This document shows positions 1-5,995 of a stretch of 5,995 nucleotides of DNA, one piece after another. Source of the DNA: Bacteroidetes bacterium CG23_combo_of_CG06-09_8_20_14_all_32_9 (GTDB lineage Bacteria; Bacteroidota; Bacteroidia; Bacteroidales; GWA2-32-17); the NCBI GenBank assembly GCA_002771395.1, contig PCSS01000311.1, positions 1 through 5,995 on the forward strand, read 5' to 3'. The notes under the pieces were generated by a model that searched no databases, had not been told where the DNA came from, and was given only the letters and a program-made list of their open reading frames with translations. The first letter of the stretch is position 1. Each line of letters begins with the position of its first letter. A program made the position numbers and the translations under genes.

Positions 1-43
1 CTTTAGGGTTAGGGGTAAAAAGTCATTGAAAATCAAATCCACT

Positions 44-64
44 GACTTTACAGACAAACACTAA
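44..64. repeat. End of a neighbouring repeat unit, abutting the 65-197 unit
   Basis: This 21-base stretch matches 177-197, the right end of the adjacent palindromic unit, at 18 of 21 positions in direct orientation. It ends in CACTAA and is followed at once by the TTAGAG that opens the next unit, so the junction 61-68 is the perfect palindrome CTAATTAG. Bases 50-59 (ACAGACAAAC) also pair perfectly with 70-79 (GTTTGTCTGT) across a 10-base loop, and 45-49 pair with 85-89. I read it as the right end of a second copy whose remainder lies left of or is decayed in bases 1-43. It could instead simply be one arm of a local hairpin spanning 45-89. Confidence 0.5.
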
Positions 65-197
65 TTAGAGTTTGTCTGTAATATAAAGTTGGATGACAAG
101 GCATGCGAAGTTTTGAAAATCAAGGAGTTTGCTTATGTAAATGACTGTTTTCAAAACGAGCATAACGCAGTCAGCGGACTTTATAGACAGACTCTAA
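65..197. repeat. Palindromic MITE-like repeat unit, 133 bp, with terminal inverted repeats
   Basis: The unit opens with TTAGAGTTTGTCTGT and closes with AGACAGACTCTAA. The reverse complement of 178-197 aligns with 65-89 if about 5 extra bases are allowed in the left arm. The symmetry continues inward: 94-97 (TGAC) pairs with 170-173 (GTCA), 103-106 (ATGC) with 160-163 (GCAT), and 110-119 (GTTTTGAAAA) with 148-157 (TTTTCAAAAC), a perfect 10-base match. The whole unit can therefore fold into one long imperfect hairpin. It encodes no protein, and I see no clear target-site duplication. A small non-autonomous mobile element or REP-like repeat is the likeliest nature. A regulatory hairpin in front of priA is the alternative. 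Confidence 0.6.
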
Positions 198-248
198 ATA
201 GTTCATCTCTACGGGATTTATTCACAAAGAAAAAGTATAAACCTTAAA

Positions 249-338
249 ATGAAAAATGTCCTTTCTAATAAATTCCTTTTATTTATTTTTGTTTTCACAT
301 TTTTTCCCCCTGATGTTAAATCAAACTATGTTTGCTGA
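249..338 (+). other. Short signal-peptide-like reading frame overlapping the priA start
   Basis: An ATG in an A-rich context opens a 29-codon frame beginning MKNVLSNKFLLFIFVFTFF and ending at TGA 336-338. It has a basic start followed by a long hydrophobic core, which looks like the front of a secreted-protein signal peptide, but it stops before any mature domain. It lies one frame away from the extended priA frame and ends 11 bases inside priA if priA starts at 328. It could be the remnant of a lost secreted-protein gene, a leader peptide coupled to priA, or chance, since T-rich DNA encodes Phe/Leu runs easily. Nothing in the sequence proves translation. Confidence 0.2.
284..291 (+). promoter_or_regulatory. 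Possible -7 box for priA (weak)
   Basis: TATTTTTG matches the Bacteroidota -7 consensus TAnnTTTG. No TTTG is found at the expected -33 distance, so support is weak. If real, transcription would begin about 6-8 bases downstream, leaving out the ATGs at 249 and 256 and favouring priA starts at 313 or 328. Such boxes arise often by chance in T-rich DNA. Confidence 0.2.
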
Positions 339-2787
339 TGTATTGCTACCACTGGCTTTACCCGGATATTTTACGTATTCGGTTCCATCAGAAATAGAAA
401 AGCTGGTGCAGCCAGGTAAGCGAGTGGTTGTGCAATTCGGGAAAAAAAAACTTTACACTGCAATTGTCAGTCATACACACCATAACGAACCCAAATTTGA
501 ATATAAGGAAATTCTTCAGGTAATTGATAATCATCCTATTGTAAATCAATTACAATTAGCTTTCTGGCAATGGATAAGCATGTATTATATGTGTACACCC
601 GGTGAGGTTTATAAAGCTGCCTTACCTTCAGGATTAAAACTCGAAAGTGAATCGGTTATTCTTCCCGGTGATAATTTTTTGAATGTACAAAACCTTCCCG
701 ATGATGAAATATTAGTTGTTGATTTATTACGCGAGCATGGAAATATTCTGATGGAAGATGTAATAAAAGCCACCGGGAAAAAAAATGTATTTTCGCTGAT
801 AGGTTCTTTGGTTTCGCAAAAGATTATAGTTGTAGAAGAATCTTTAACAGAACGTTACATTCCAAAATTTGAAGAATTTATTTCTATCTCCGCTGAAATT
901 GAAAATGAAGAGCATTTTAATCTAATTTATAATCAACTGTCAAAAGCTCCCCGACAAGCCAATTTATTGCTTTTATTTGCCGAAATGTCAAATCTTTATA
1001 CCCCTCAGCAAACAAGCATTAAAAAAACAGATTTATTAAAAAAAATGCCCGGTGCGGCAAATGCTCTGCGCGAACTTCATAAGAAAAATATATTAAAAAT
1101 TTTTGAAAAAGAAGCCAGTCGCCTCGATGATTATACCGGTGAAAATATCGAAATGGTTCAGCTTAATGTAAATCAAACTGAAGTAATTAAAAATATCAGA
1201 GAATTATTTATTACAAAGGAAACTGTTTTACTGCACGGTGTTACATCAAGCGGTAAAACCGAAATTTACATTCATTTAATAGATGAGTACATAAGGCAAG
1301 GTAAACAAGTGCTTTATCTGCTTCCCGAAATTGCTCTGACAAGTCAGATAATTAATAGGTTAAGGCGTGTGTTTGGAAATTTGGTCGGAATTTATCATAG
1401 TAAATTCAGTGATTCCGAAAGGGTAGAAACTTATTTGAATGTTTTACAGGAAAATAAAGAAAAAAATTCTTTTAAAATCATTCTGGGAGTGCGGTCATCG
1501 GTATTTTTGCCATTTAGCAACCTGGGACTTGTAATTATTGACGAGGAACACGAAAATACATATAAGCAATTCAATCCTGCTCCCCGTTACAATGCACGCG
1601 ACAGTGTTCTTATGCTTGCAAAAATGCATAGTGCAAAAGTGCTTCTTGGTTCGGCAACTCCGTCAATAGAAATTTATTATCATGCCAGGGAAAACAAATT
1701 CGGGATGGTTGAACTTTTTACCCGCTTTCAGGATATTAAAATGCCTAAGATTGAAATTGTTGATACAAAAGAGGCGTATAGAAAAAAACAGATGAAATCG
1801 TATTTTTCGTCTGTTTTAGTTGAAAACATTAAGCAAACCATTGACAATGGGAAACAAGTTATTTTATTTCAGAACAGACGTGGATTTTCGCCATGGTTAG
1901 AGTGTGGCATTTGCAACTGGATACCAGGCTGCCGTCATTGCGATGTAAAACTTACATATCATAAATTTGAAAACCGTCTTATTTGCCATTACTGCGGATT
2001 TTCAACACAGGTTCCGCACAAATGTCCTGCCTGCGAAAGCTCCGAACTTACCATGAAAGGCTTTGGAACAGAGCGTATAGAAGATGATTTGTCTCTGATT
2101 TTTCCGGAATATCATATTAGTAGAATGGATTTGGATACTACACGCACACGTCGTAAAATTGACCGTATTATGGAAGATTTTGAAACAGGTAAAACTCAAA
2201 TTCTTATTGGAACACAAATGGTTTCCAAAGGATTGGATTTTAATAATGTGGGTTTAGTTTGTGTTATAAATGCTGATAATATGCTGAATTTTCCCGATTT
2301 CAGAGCCAATGAACGAAGTTTTCAGTTGATAGCGCAAGTCAGTGGCAGAGCAGGCAGAAAAAATGAGCAGGGAAAAGTGATTATTCAGACAAGTCAACCT
2401 GAACATCCCGTGATTAAATTTGTTCTAAATAACGATTACTTATCATTTTTTTATTGGCAGATTCAGGAAAGACAAAAATACAGATATCCGCCTTTTGCAC
2501 GATTGATAGAACTTACTTTAAAGCATAAGCAGGAAGATATTGTGCAAGGTGCTGTTGTTGAATTTGCAGCTTTATTACGAAAATCTTTCGGCAAGCGACT
2601 TATTGGTCCCGAAAAACCATTGGTATCGAAAATACAGAATTTATATCTTCGCCACATAATATTAAAACTTGAAAAATCTATTGCAATACAACGTGTTCGT
2701 GAACTTATATCAGAGAGCATGAAAACATTAAAAGTAAACCCTGCTTACAAATCAGTTATTGTTGTGCCTGATGTTGACCCGATGTAG
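328..2787 (+). CDS. priA: Primosomal protein N' (replication restart DNA helicase PriA)
   Basis: PriA is a superfamily 2, 3'-to-5' DNA helicase. It recognises abandoned replication forks and D-loops and starts reloading of the replicative helicase. Numbering below is from ATG 328 (819 aa). An N-terminal 3'-DNA-end-binding domain (about 1-105) leads to a winged-helix region and the helicase core: Walker A GVTSSGKT (304-311, K310), Walker B DEEH (405-408), GSATPS (441-446), GTQMVSKGLDF (from 628) and QVSGRAGR (670-677). Inside the core, eight cysteines form the two zinc sites: 526, 529, 535, 538, 553, 556, 566 and 569. The C-terminal domain contains YPPF (720-723). All key residues are present. 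The frame is open back to ATG 256 (843 aa), but those 24 residues are hydrophobic, unlike known PriA N-termini, and the family-like sequence begins at MFADVLLPL. ATG 313 (824 aa) is also possible. No Shine-Dalgarno sequence is visible. E. coli PriA is shorter (732 aa). Function is very secure, the exact start less so. Confidence 0.97.
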   Translation: MFADVLLPLALPGYFTYSVPSEIEKLVQPGKRVVVQFGKKKLYTAIVSHTHHNEPKFEYKEILQVIDNHPIVNQLQLAFWQWISMYYMCTPGEVYKAALPSGLKLESESVILPGDNFLNVQNLPDDEILVVDLLREHGNILMEDVIKATGKKNVFSLIGSLVSQKIIVVEESLTERYIPKFEEFISISAEIENEEHFNLIYNQLSKAPRQANLLLLFAEMSNLYTPQQTSIKKTDLLKKMPGAANALRELHKKNILKIFEKEASRLDDYTGENIEMVQLNVNQTEVIKNIRELFITKETVLLHGVTSSGKTEIYIHLIDEYIRQGKQVLYLLPEIALTSQIINRLRRVFGNLVGIYHSKFSDSERVETYLNVLQENKEKNSFKIILGVRSSVFLPFSNLGLVIIDEEHENTYKQFNPAPRYNARDSVLMLAKMHSAKVLLGSATPSIEIYYHARENKFGMVELFTRFQDIKMPKIEIVDTKEAYRKKQMKSYFSSVLVENIKQTIDNGKQVILFQNRRGFSPWLECGICNWIPGCRHCDVKLTYHKFENRLICHYCGFSTQVPHKCPACESSELTMKGFGTERIEDDLSLIFPEYHISRMDLDTTRTRRKIDRIMEDFETGKTQILIGTQMVSKGLDFNNVGLVCVINADNMLNFPDFRANERSFQLIAQVSGRAGRKNEQGKVIIQTSQPEHPVIKFVLNNDYLSFFYWQIQERQKYRYPPFARLIELTLKHKQEDIVQGAVVEFAALLRKSFGKRLIGPEKPLVSKIQNLYLRHIILKLEKSIAIQRVRELISESMKTLKVNPAYKSVIVVPDVDPM

Positions 2788-2793
2788 ATTTCA

Positions 2794-2939
2794 TAATTAG
2801 AGTCTGTTCGTAATGTCGTCATTGCAAACTGAAGGGTTGGCTTGTGCGAAAGACAATCGTATGACCATTGAATGACTTTTTCAGAATGTATAAATTTACC
2901 ACGTAGGATATATTTTATAAGTTCATCTGTCGTTATTCA
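2794..2939. repeat. Diverged third copy of the priA-upstream repeat
   Basis: It begins 7 bases after the priA stop. Bases 2794-2816 match 62-84 at 19 of 23 positions, all four differences being transitions, and TTAGAGTCTGT (2797-2807) is identical to the reverse complement of 187-197. Further short blocks follow in the same order: GGCTTGTGCGAAAG (2839-2852) resembles 100-110, AATGACTTTTTCA (2871-2883) matches 140-153 with one gap, and GTTCATCT (2921-2928) matches 201-208, with TTATTCA after each. The middle is too diverged to align with confidence, and the matching right terminal repeat is not seen. It is probably a decayed copy of the same element family. Confidence 0.45.
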
Positions 2940-2961
2940 ACACCTCATCCAACGTGGTAAA
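2895..2961. repeat. Strong inverted repeat between priA and secDF
   Basis: TTTACCACGT (2895-2904) is the perfect reverse complement of ACGTGGTAAA (2952-2961). After one A/A mismatch the pairing continues with GGAT (2906-2909) and ATCC (2947-2950), giving 14 of 15 paired positions around a 37-base loop. No T-run follows the right arm, so it does not look like an intrinsic terminator. It may be a structured 3' end of the priA transcript, a DNA-level protein site with two arms, or the ends of a small repeat element. The left arm of a second inverted repeat (2929-2941) lies in its loop. Confidence 0.6.
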
Positions 2962-3005
2962 CCCATGCAAAGTATAACCGCAATTTTTTGACGCTGAATA
3001 ACTGC
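2929..3005. repeat. Second inverted repeat, interleaved with the first
   Basis: GTTATTCA (2932-2939) is the reverse complement of TGAATAAC (2995-3002). Flanking bases add pairs at 2929/3005 and 2941/2993 and a wobble at 2930/3004. The left arm sits inside the loop of the 2895-2961 hairpin while the right arm lies beyond it, which is the arrangement of a pseudoknot, or of two alternative folds if both cannot form. An 8-base core in AT-rich DNA can occur by chance. Confidence 0.35.
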
Positions 3006-3020
3006 ATTAAGTTTTTTTCT

Positions 3021-3052
3021 TTTGGTTAATTTGTAAAAATCTTTTACGTTTG
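3021..3052 (+). promoter_or_regulatory. Bacteroidota-type promoter for secDF
   Basis: TTTG (3021-3024) lies 20 bases before TACGTTTG (3045-3052). This matches the Bacteroidota housekeeping promoter (-33 TTTG, -7 TAnnTTTG) in both boxes and in spacing. Transcription would start near 3057-3060, giving a leader of about 45 bases before the secDF ATG. It is the best promoter match in the window. Confidence 0.55.
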
Positions 3053-3078
3053 CAATTTATTTTCAGAAAATATTTTTG
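3049..3078 (+). promoter_or_regulatory. Possible second, overlapping secDF promoter
   Basis: TATTTTTG (3071-3078) is another TAnnTTTG match. The TTTG at 3049-3052, which is the -7 core of the upstream promoter, lies 18 bases before it and could serve as its -33 box. Transcription would start near 3083-3086, about 20 bases before secDF. The T-richness of the region makes chance more likely here. Confidence 0.25.
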
Positions 3079-3103
3079 TTTGAAATTATAAAAAATAATT
3101 CAG

Positions 3104-5995
3104 ATGCAGAATAAAGGAGCTATTAAATTTTTTGCTATTGCGCTTACTTTAGCATGTTTATACCAATTGTCATTTACCTTTTGTACAAGACAGGTAGAAA
3201 GTGATGCACGCAATTATGCCCATGGAGATTTGGTTAAAGAGGGTAAATATCTTGATTCAATTTCTACCGAAACGGTTTATAATTTTCTTTGGTTAAAAAA
3301 ATACACTTTTCGCAATTGTCAGGAACATGAAATTAACCTTGGTCTTGACCTTAAAGGTGGAATGAACGTTACTCTTGAGGTTTCAGTTGTAGATGTAATT
3401 CGTTCATTAGCAAATTATACTACCGATTCAACTTTTAACAAAGCACTTGCACTTACCAAAAAAATGCAGGAAAGCAGCCAGGAAGATTATTTAACTCTTT
3501 TTGGCAAAGCATTTAAGCAGGTTGACCCTAATGCTAAACTTGCTGCACTTTTTATTTCAAAAGAACTCGGAATTAATTTTAATACCTCAAATGAAGAAGT
3601 ATTAAAGATTGTACAAAAAGAAGCAGATGGTGCAATAGATAATTCGTTCAATATTTTACGTAATCGTATTGACAGATTTGGTGTTTCGCAGCCAAACATT
3701 CAAAAGCTCGAAACTACCGGACGAATTTTAATTGAACTTCCGGGAGTAAAAGACCCCGAACGTGTGCGTAAACTCCTTCAGGGAACTGCAAACCTCGAAT
3801 TTTGGGAAACCTACGAAAATCCTGAAATTTATCCCTTCCTCGAAAAAGCTAATAAAGTAATCGCCGATTTAGAATCTGCGGGTAAAAAGCCTTCTGATAC
3901 CATTGCCAAACCGTCACTTTTGGAAAAACTTAAAGGCGATACGATTAAAAAAACTGATACATCTGTTAGTGCTAATACTGATACAACTTTATCGCTTATT
4001 GAGCAGATGAAAACTGATTCAACAAGAAAAGATACTGCTTTAACAGCCGAACAGTTTCAACAGGAAAATCCGTTATTTGCAGTTTTATACCCAAGCGTTG
4101 ATAATGAGCGTAAACTTGCCATTGGTTCAGTTGTTGGGCTAACACAATATAAAGATACCGTTCAGGTAAATCGCTATTTATCTCTAAAACAGGTTAAAAG
4201 TTTATTCCCTTCAAATCTTCGCTTTTTATGGACATACAAACCTATTAAGCAATCAAATATATTTCAGCTTATTGCTATTCGTTCTACCAGCCGCGATGGG
4301 CGTGCACCTCTTGATGGCGGTGTAATTACAAATGCGAGAGTAGAATTTGGTAATACAAATAATAATGCAGAAGTTTCAATGTCGATGAATCCTGAAGGTT
4401 CAAAAATTTGGGCACGCTTAACCCGCGATAATGTAGGTAAACAAATTGCAATTGTACTTGATAATTATGTTTATTCATTCCCTGTTGTAAATCAGGAAAT
4501 TAAAGGTGGAAATTCATCTATTTCCGGCGATTTTACTATTGAAGAAGCGCAGGATTTAGCAAATGTTCTTAAATCAGGAAAACTTCCTGCACCGGCACAA
4601 ATTATTGAAGAAGCTATTGTTGGTCCATCTTTAGGGCAAGAATCTATTCAGGCAGGTTTATTATCGTTTATTGTTGCCTTTATTATTGTGCTTATTTATA
4701 TGCAGTTGTTTTACAATAAAGCAGGGTTAGTGGCAAACGTAGCTTTACTAACAAATGTCTTTTTCCTGATTGGTGTTTTAACTTCGTTAGGAGCGGTACT
4801 TACCCTTCCTGGTATTGCAGGTATTGTGCTAACAATGGGTATGGCTATAGATGCCAACGTAATTATTTACGAGCGTATAAAAGAAGAACTTAAAGCAGGA
4901 AAAGGGATTAAACTTGCCGTTGCGGATGGTTATAAAAATGCCTATTCGGCTATTATTGACGGAAACGTTACTACAATTATAACCGGTATTGTTTTATATA
5001 TGTTTGGTTCAGGACCGGTACAAGGCTTTGCTACAACCCTTATTATAGGTATTCTTACTTCATTATTCTCGGCAATTTTTATTTCAAGGTTAATTTTTGA
5101 ATGGGGTTTAAATAAGAACAGGGAATTAACTTTTGACAATAAATATTCCCGTAACTTTTTAGCAAATACCAAAATTAATTTCATTGGAATTCGCAAGAAA
5201 ATGTACGTGTTTTCTTTAATTATAATTGGAATTGGTATTGTCTCTATGTTTATAAAAGGGATGAGTTGGAGTGTTGACTTTACCGGTGGCCGTACGTATG
5301 TGGTACGTGTTGACCAAACTGTAAAGGTTAATAAAGCACGCGCAGCCTTAGCTAAAGAATTTGGAGAAACTCCCGAAGTAAAAACTTTCGGTGCCGATAA
5401 TCAAATTCGTATTACAACTAAATATTTAATTAAAGAAACTGGTACAAAAATGGATAGTATTATTGAATCAAAGATTTATCAAGGGTTAAAGCCTTTCTAT
5501 AAAAAAGACATTACGCCTTTACAATTTAGCATGAGCGACAAAACAAATGGTATAATGAGTTCGCAAAAAGTAGGACCTACCATTGCCGATGATATAAAAA
5601 TAGCTGCTGTAATAGCAGTATTTCTTTCACTTATTGCCATATTTATATATATTGCCATTCGTTTTCGTAGCTGGCAATGGGGACTTGGAGGTGTAGTTAG
5701 CCTTTTCCACGATTCATTAGTGGTTATCACCTTCTACTCTATTTTCTGGGGAATAATGCCTTTTAATATGGATATTGACCAGGCATTTATTGCTGCCATT
5801 TTAACTGTAATTGGTTATTCCATAAACGATACGGTTATTATTTTCGACAGAATTCGTGAATACAGAACCTTACACCCGCGATGGGAAATGAAAGACAGTA
5901 TTAACGTTGCTATTAATAGCACTTTAACACGTACTTTTAACACCTCTTTCACTACCACCATAGTTCTTTTAGCTATATTTATTTTTGGTGGCGAG
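3104..5995 (+). CDS. secDF: Protein translocase subunit SecDF, fused SecD-SecF (3' end cut by window)
   Basis: SecDF is an inner-membrane RND-type protein that uses the proton gradient to pull secreted proteins through SecYEG late in export. The frame has 964 codons with no stop. TM1 (about 7-26) precedes the D1 motif NLGLDLKGG (78-86) and a large periplasmic region to about residue 505. The SecD membrane half follows from GPSLG (507-511), with GMAIDANV (579-586); D583 corresponds to the proton-path Asp of E. coli SecD (D519). The SecF half starts with a TM near 701-717, then DFTGG (725-729), a second periplasmic domain, VGP (823-825) and GYSINDTVIIFDRIRE; D909 and R943 correspond to SecF D213 and R247. 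Fusion into one chain is normal in Bacteroidota. Residues about 258-316 are a K/D/T/S-rich, probably disordered insert. The sequence ends at FGGE, so roughly the last TM and tail are missing. The ATG follows an A-rich stretch without a Shine-Dalgarno sequence and gives a proper TM1, so this start is well supported. Confidence 0.96.
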   Translation, partial: MQNKGAIKFFAIALTLACLYQLSFTFCTRQVESDARNYAHGDLVKEGKYLDSISTETVYNFLWLKKYTFRNCQEHEINLGLDLKGGMNVTLEVSVVDVIRSLANYTTDSTFNKALALTKKMQESSQEDYLTLFGKAFKQVDPNAKLAALFISKELGINFNTSNEEVLKIVQKEADGAIDNSFNILRNRIDRFGVSQPNIQKLETTGRILIELPGVKDPERVRKLLQGTANLEFWETYENPEIYPFLEKANKVIADLESAGKKPSDTIAKPSLLEKLKGDTIKKTDTSVSANTDTTLSLIEQMKTDSTRKDTALTAEQFQQENPLFAVLYPSVDNERKLAIGSVVGLTQYKDTVQVNRYLSLKQVKSLFPSNLRFLWTYKPIKQSNIFQLIAIRSTSRDGRAPLDGGVITNARVEFGNTNNNAEVSMSMNPEGSKIWARLTRDNVGKQIAIVLDNYVYSFPVVNQEIKGGNSSISGDFTIEEAQDLANVLKSGKLPAPAQIIEEAIVGPSLGQESIQAGLLSFIVAFIIVLIYMQLFYNKAGLVANVALLTNVFFLIGVLTSLGAVLTLPGIAGIVLTMGMAIDANVIIYERIKEELKAGKGIKLAVADGYKNAYSAIIDGNVTTIITGIVLYMFGSGPVQGFATTLIIGILTSLFSAIFISRLIFEWGLNKNRELTFDNKYSRNFLANTKINFIGIRKKMYVFSLIIIGIGIVSMFIKGMSWSVDFTGGRTYVVRVDQTVKVNKARAALAKEFGETPEVKTFGADNQIRITTKYLIKETGTKMDSIIESKIYQGLKPFYKKDITPLQFSMSDKTNGIMSSQKVGPTIADDIKIAAVIAVFLSLIAIFIYIAIRFRSWQWGLGGVVSLFHDSLVVITFYSIFWGIMPFNMDIDQAFIAAILTVIGYSINDTVIIFDRIREYRTLHPRWEMKDSINVAINSTLTRTFNTSFTTTIVLLAIFIFGGE

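Noticed and set aside
3..17. Telomere-like TTAGGGTTAGGGG near the window start
   Set aside because: Only about two units, in a bacterial context, and with no further repetition. Treated as coincidence.
256..327. Extension of PriA to the upstream ATG at 256
   Set aside because: It adds 24 mostly hydrophobic residues with no counterpart in known PriA N-termini, while the family-like sequence begins at ATG 328. I kept 313 as an alternative start.
327..334. TATGTTTG matching the -7 box over the priA start codon
   Set aside because: No TTTG at the required -33 spacing, and it lies on the likely start codon itself, so it could not drive full-length priA.
2002..2720. Antisense open frames within priA (2002-2217 and 2463-2720, minus strand)
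   Set aside because: They lie opposite a well conserved helicase core and C-terminal domain, have no recognisable protein features and no upstream signals. They are shadows of priA coding.
2788..3103. Intrinsic terminator or tRNA in the priA-secDF gap
   Set aside because: No GC-rich hairpin followed by a T-run was found, and no cloverleaf or TTCGA arm was seen. The strong inverted repeat at 2895-2961 has a 37-base loop and no T-tract.
3104..3184. Lipoprotein signal in the SecDF N-terminus (Cys at residue 18)
   Set aside because: The residues before the Cys are TLA, which lacks the usual Leu/Val/Ile at -3, and SecD proteins keep this segment as an uncleaved TM1.
3487..5730. Antisense open frames within secDF (3487-3699, 4942-5196 and 5497-5730, minus strand)
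   Set aside because: Each lies opposite conserved SecDF sequence and shows no domain or start context. They are best explained as shadows.

Overview
This AT-rich window fits a member of the Bacteroidota. The evidence is the PriA type (start near MFADVLLPLALPGYFTYSVP, Walker A GVTSSGKTE), the single-chain SecDF with a greatly enlarged first periplasmic region, the absence of clear Shine-Dalgarno sequences, and TTTG / TAnnTTTG promoter-like boxes instead of -35/-10 boxes. No genus can be named from the sequence alone.

Layout: positions 1-248 are non-coding and hold a palindromic repeat unit with terminal inverted repeats (65-197), preceded by the end of a second, similar unit (44-64). Next is priA, the primosomal helicase for replication restart (best start 328, end 2787), whose start is overlapped by a short out-of-frame signal-peptide-like reading frame (249-338). 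A 316-base non-coding gap (2788-3103) follows. It carries a third, diverged copy of the repeat (from 2794), a strong 15-position inverted repeat (2895-2961) interleaved with a second one (2929-3005), and a good Bacteroidota-type promoter (3021-3052). The rest is secDF (from 3104), a proton-driven protein-export motor subunit that runs off the window end after 964 codons with only the C-terminal tail missing.

The two genes lie on the same strand but work in unrelated processes: restart of stalled DNA replication in the cytoplasm, and the late step of Sec export at the inner membrane. The gap between them and the promoter in front of secDF suggest separate transcription. Both are conserved housekeeping genes with intact key residues. 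I found no defence system, CRISPR array, transposase or clearly new gene system. What deserves a second look is the intergenic DNA: related palindromic elements on both sides of priA, and the interleaved inverted repeats upstream of secDF.
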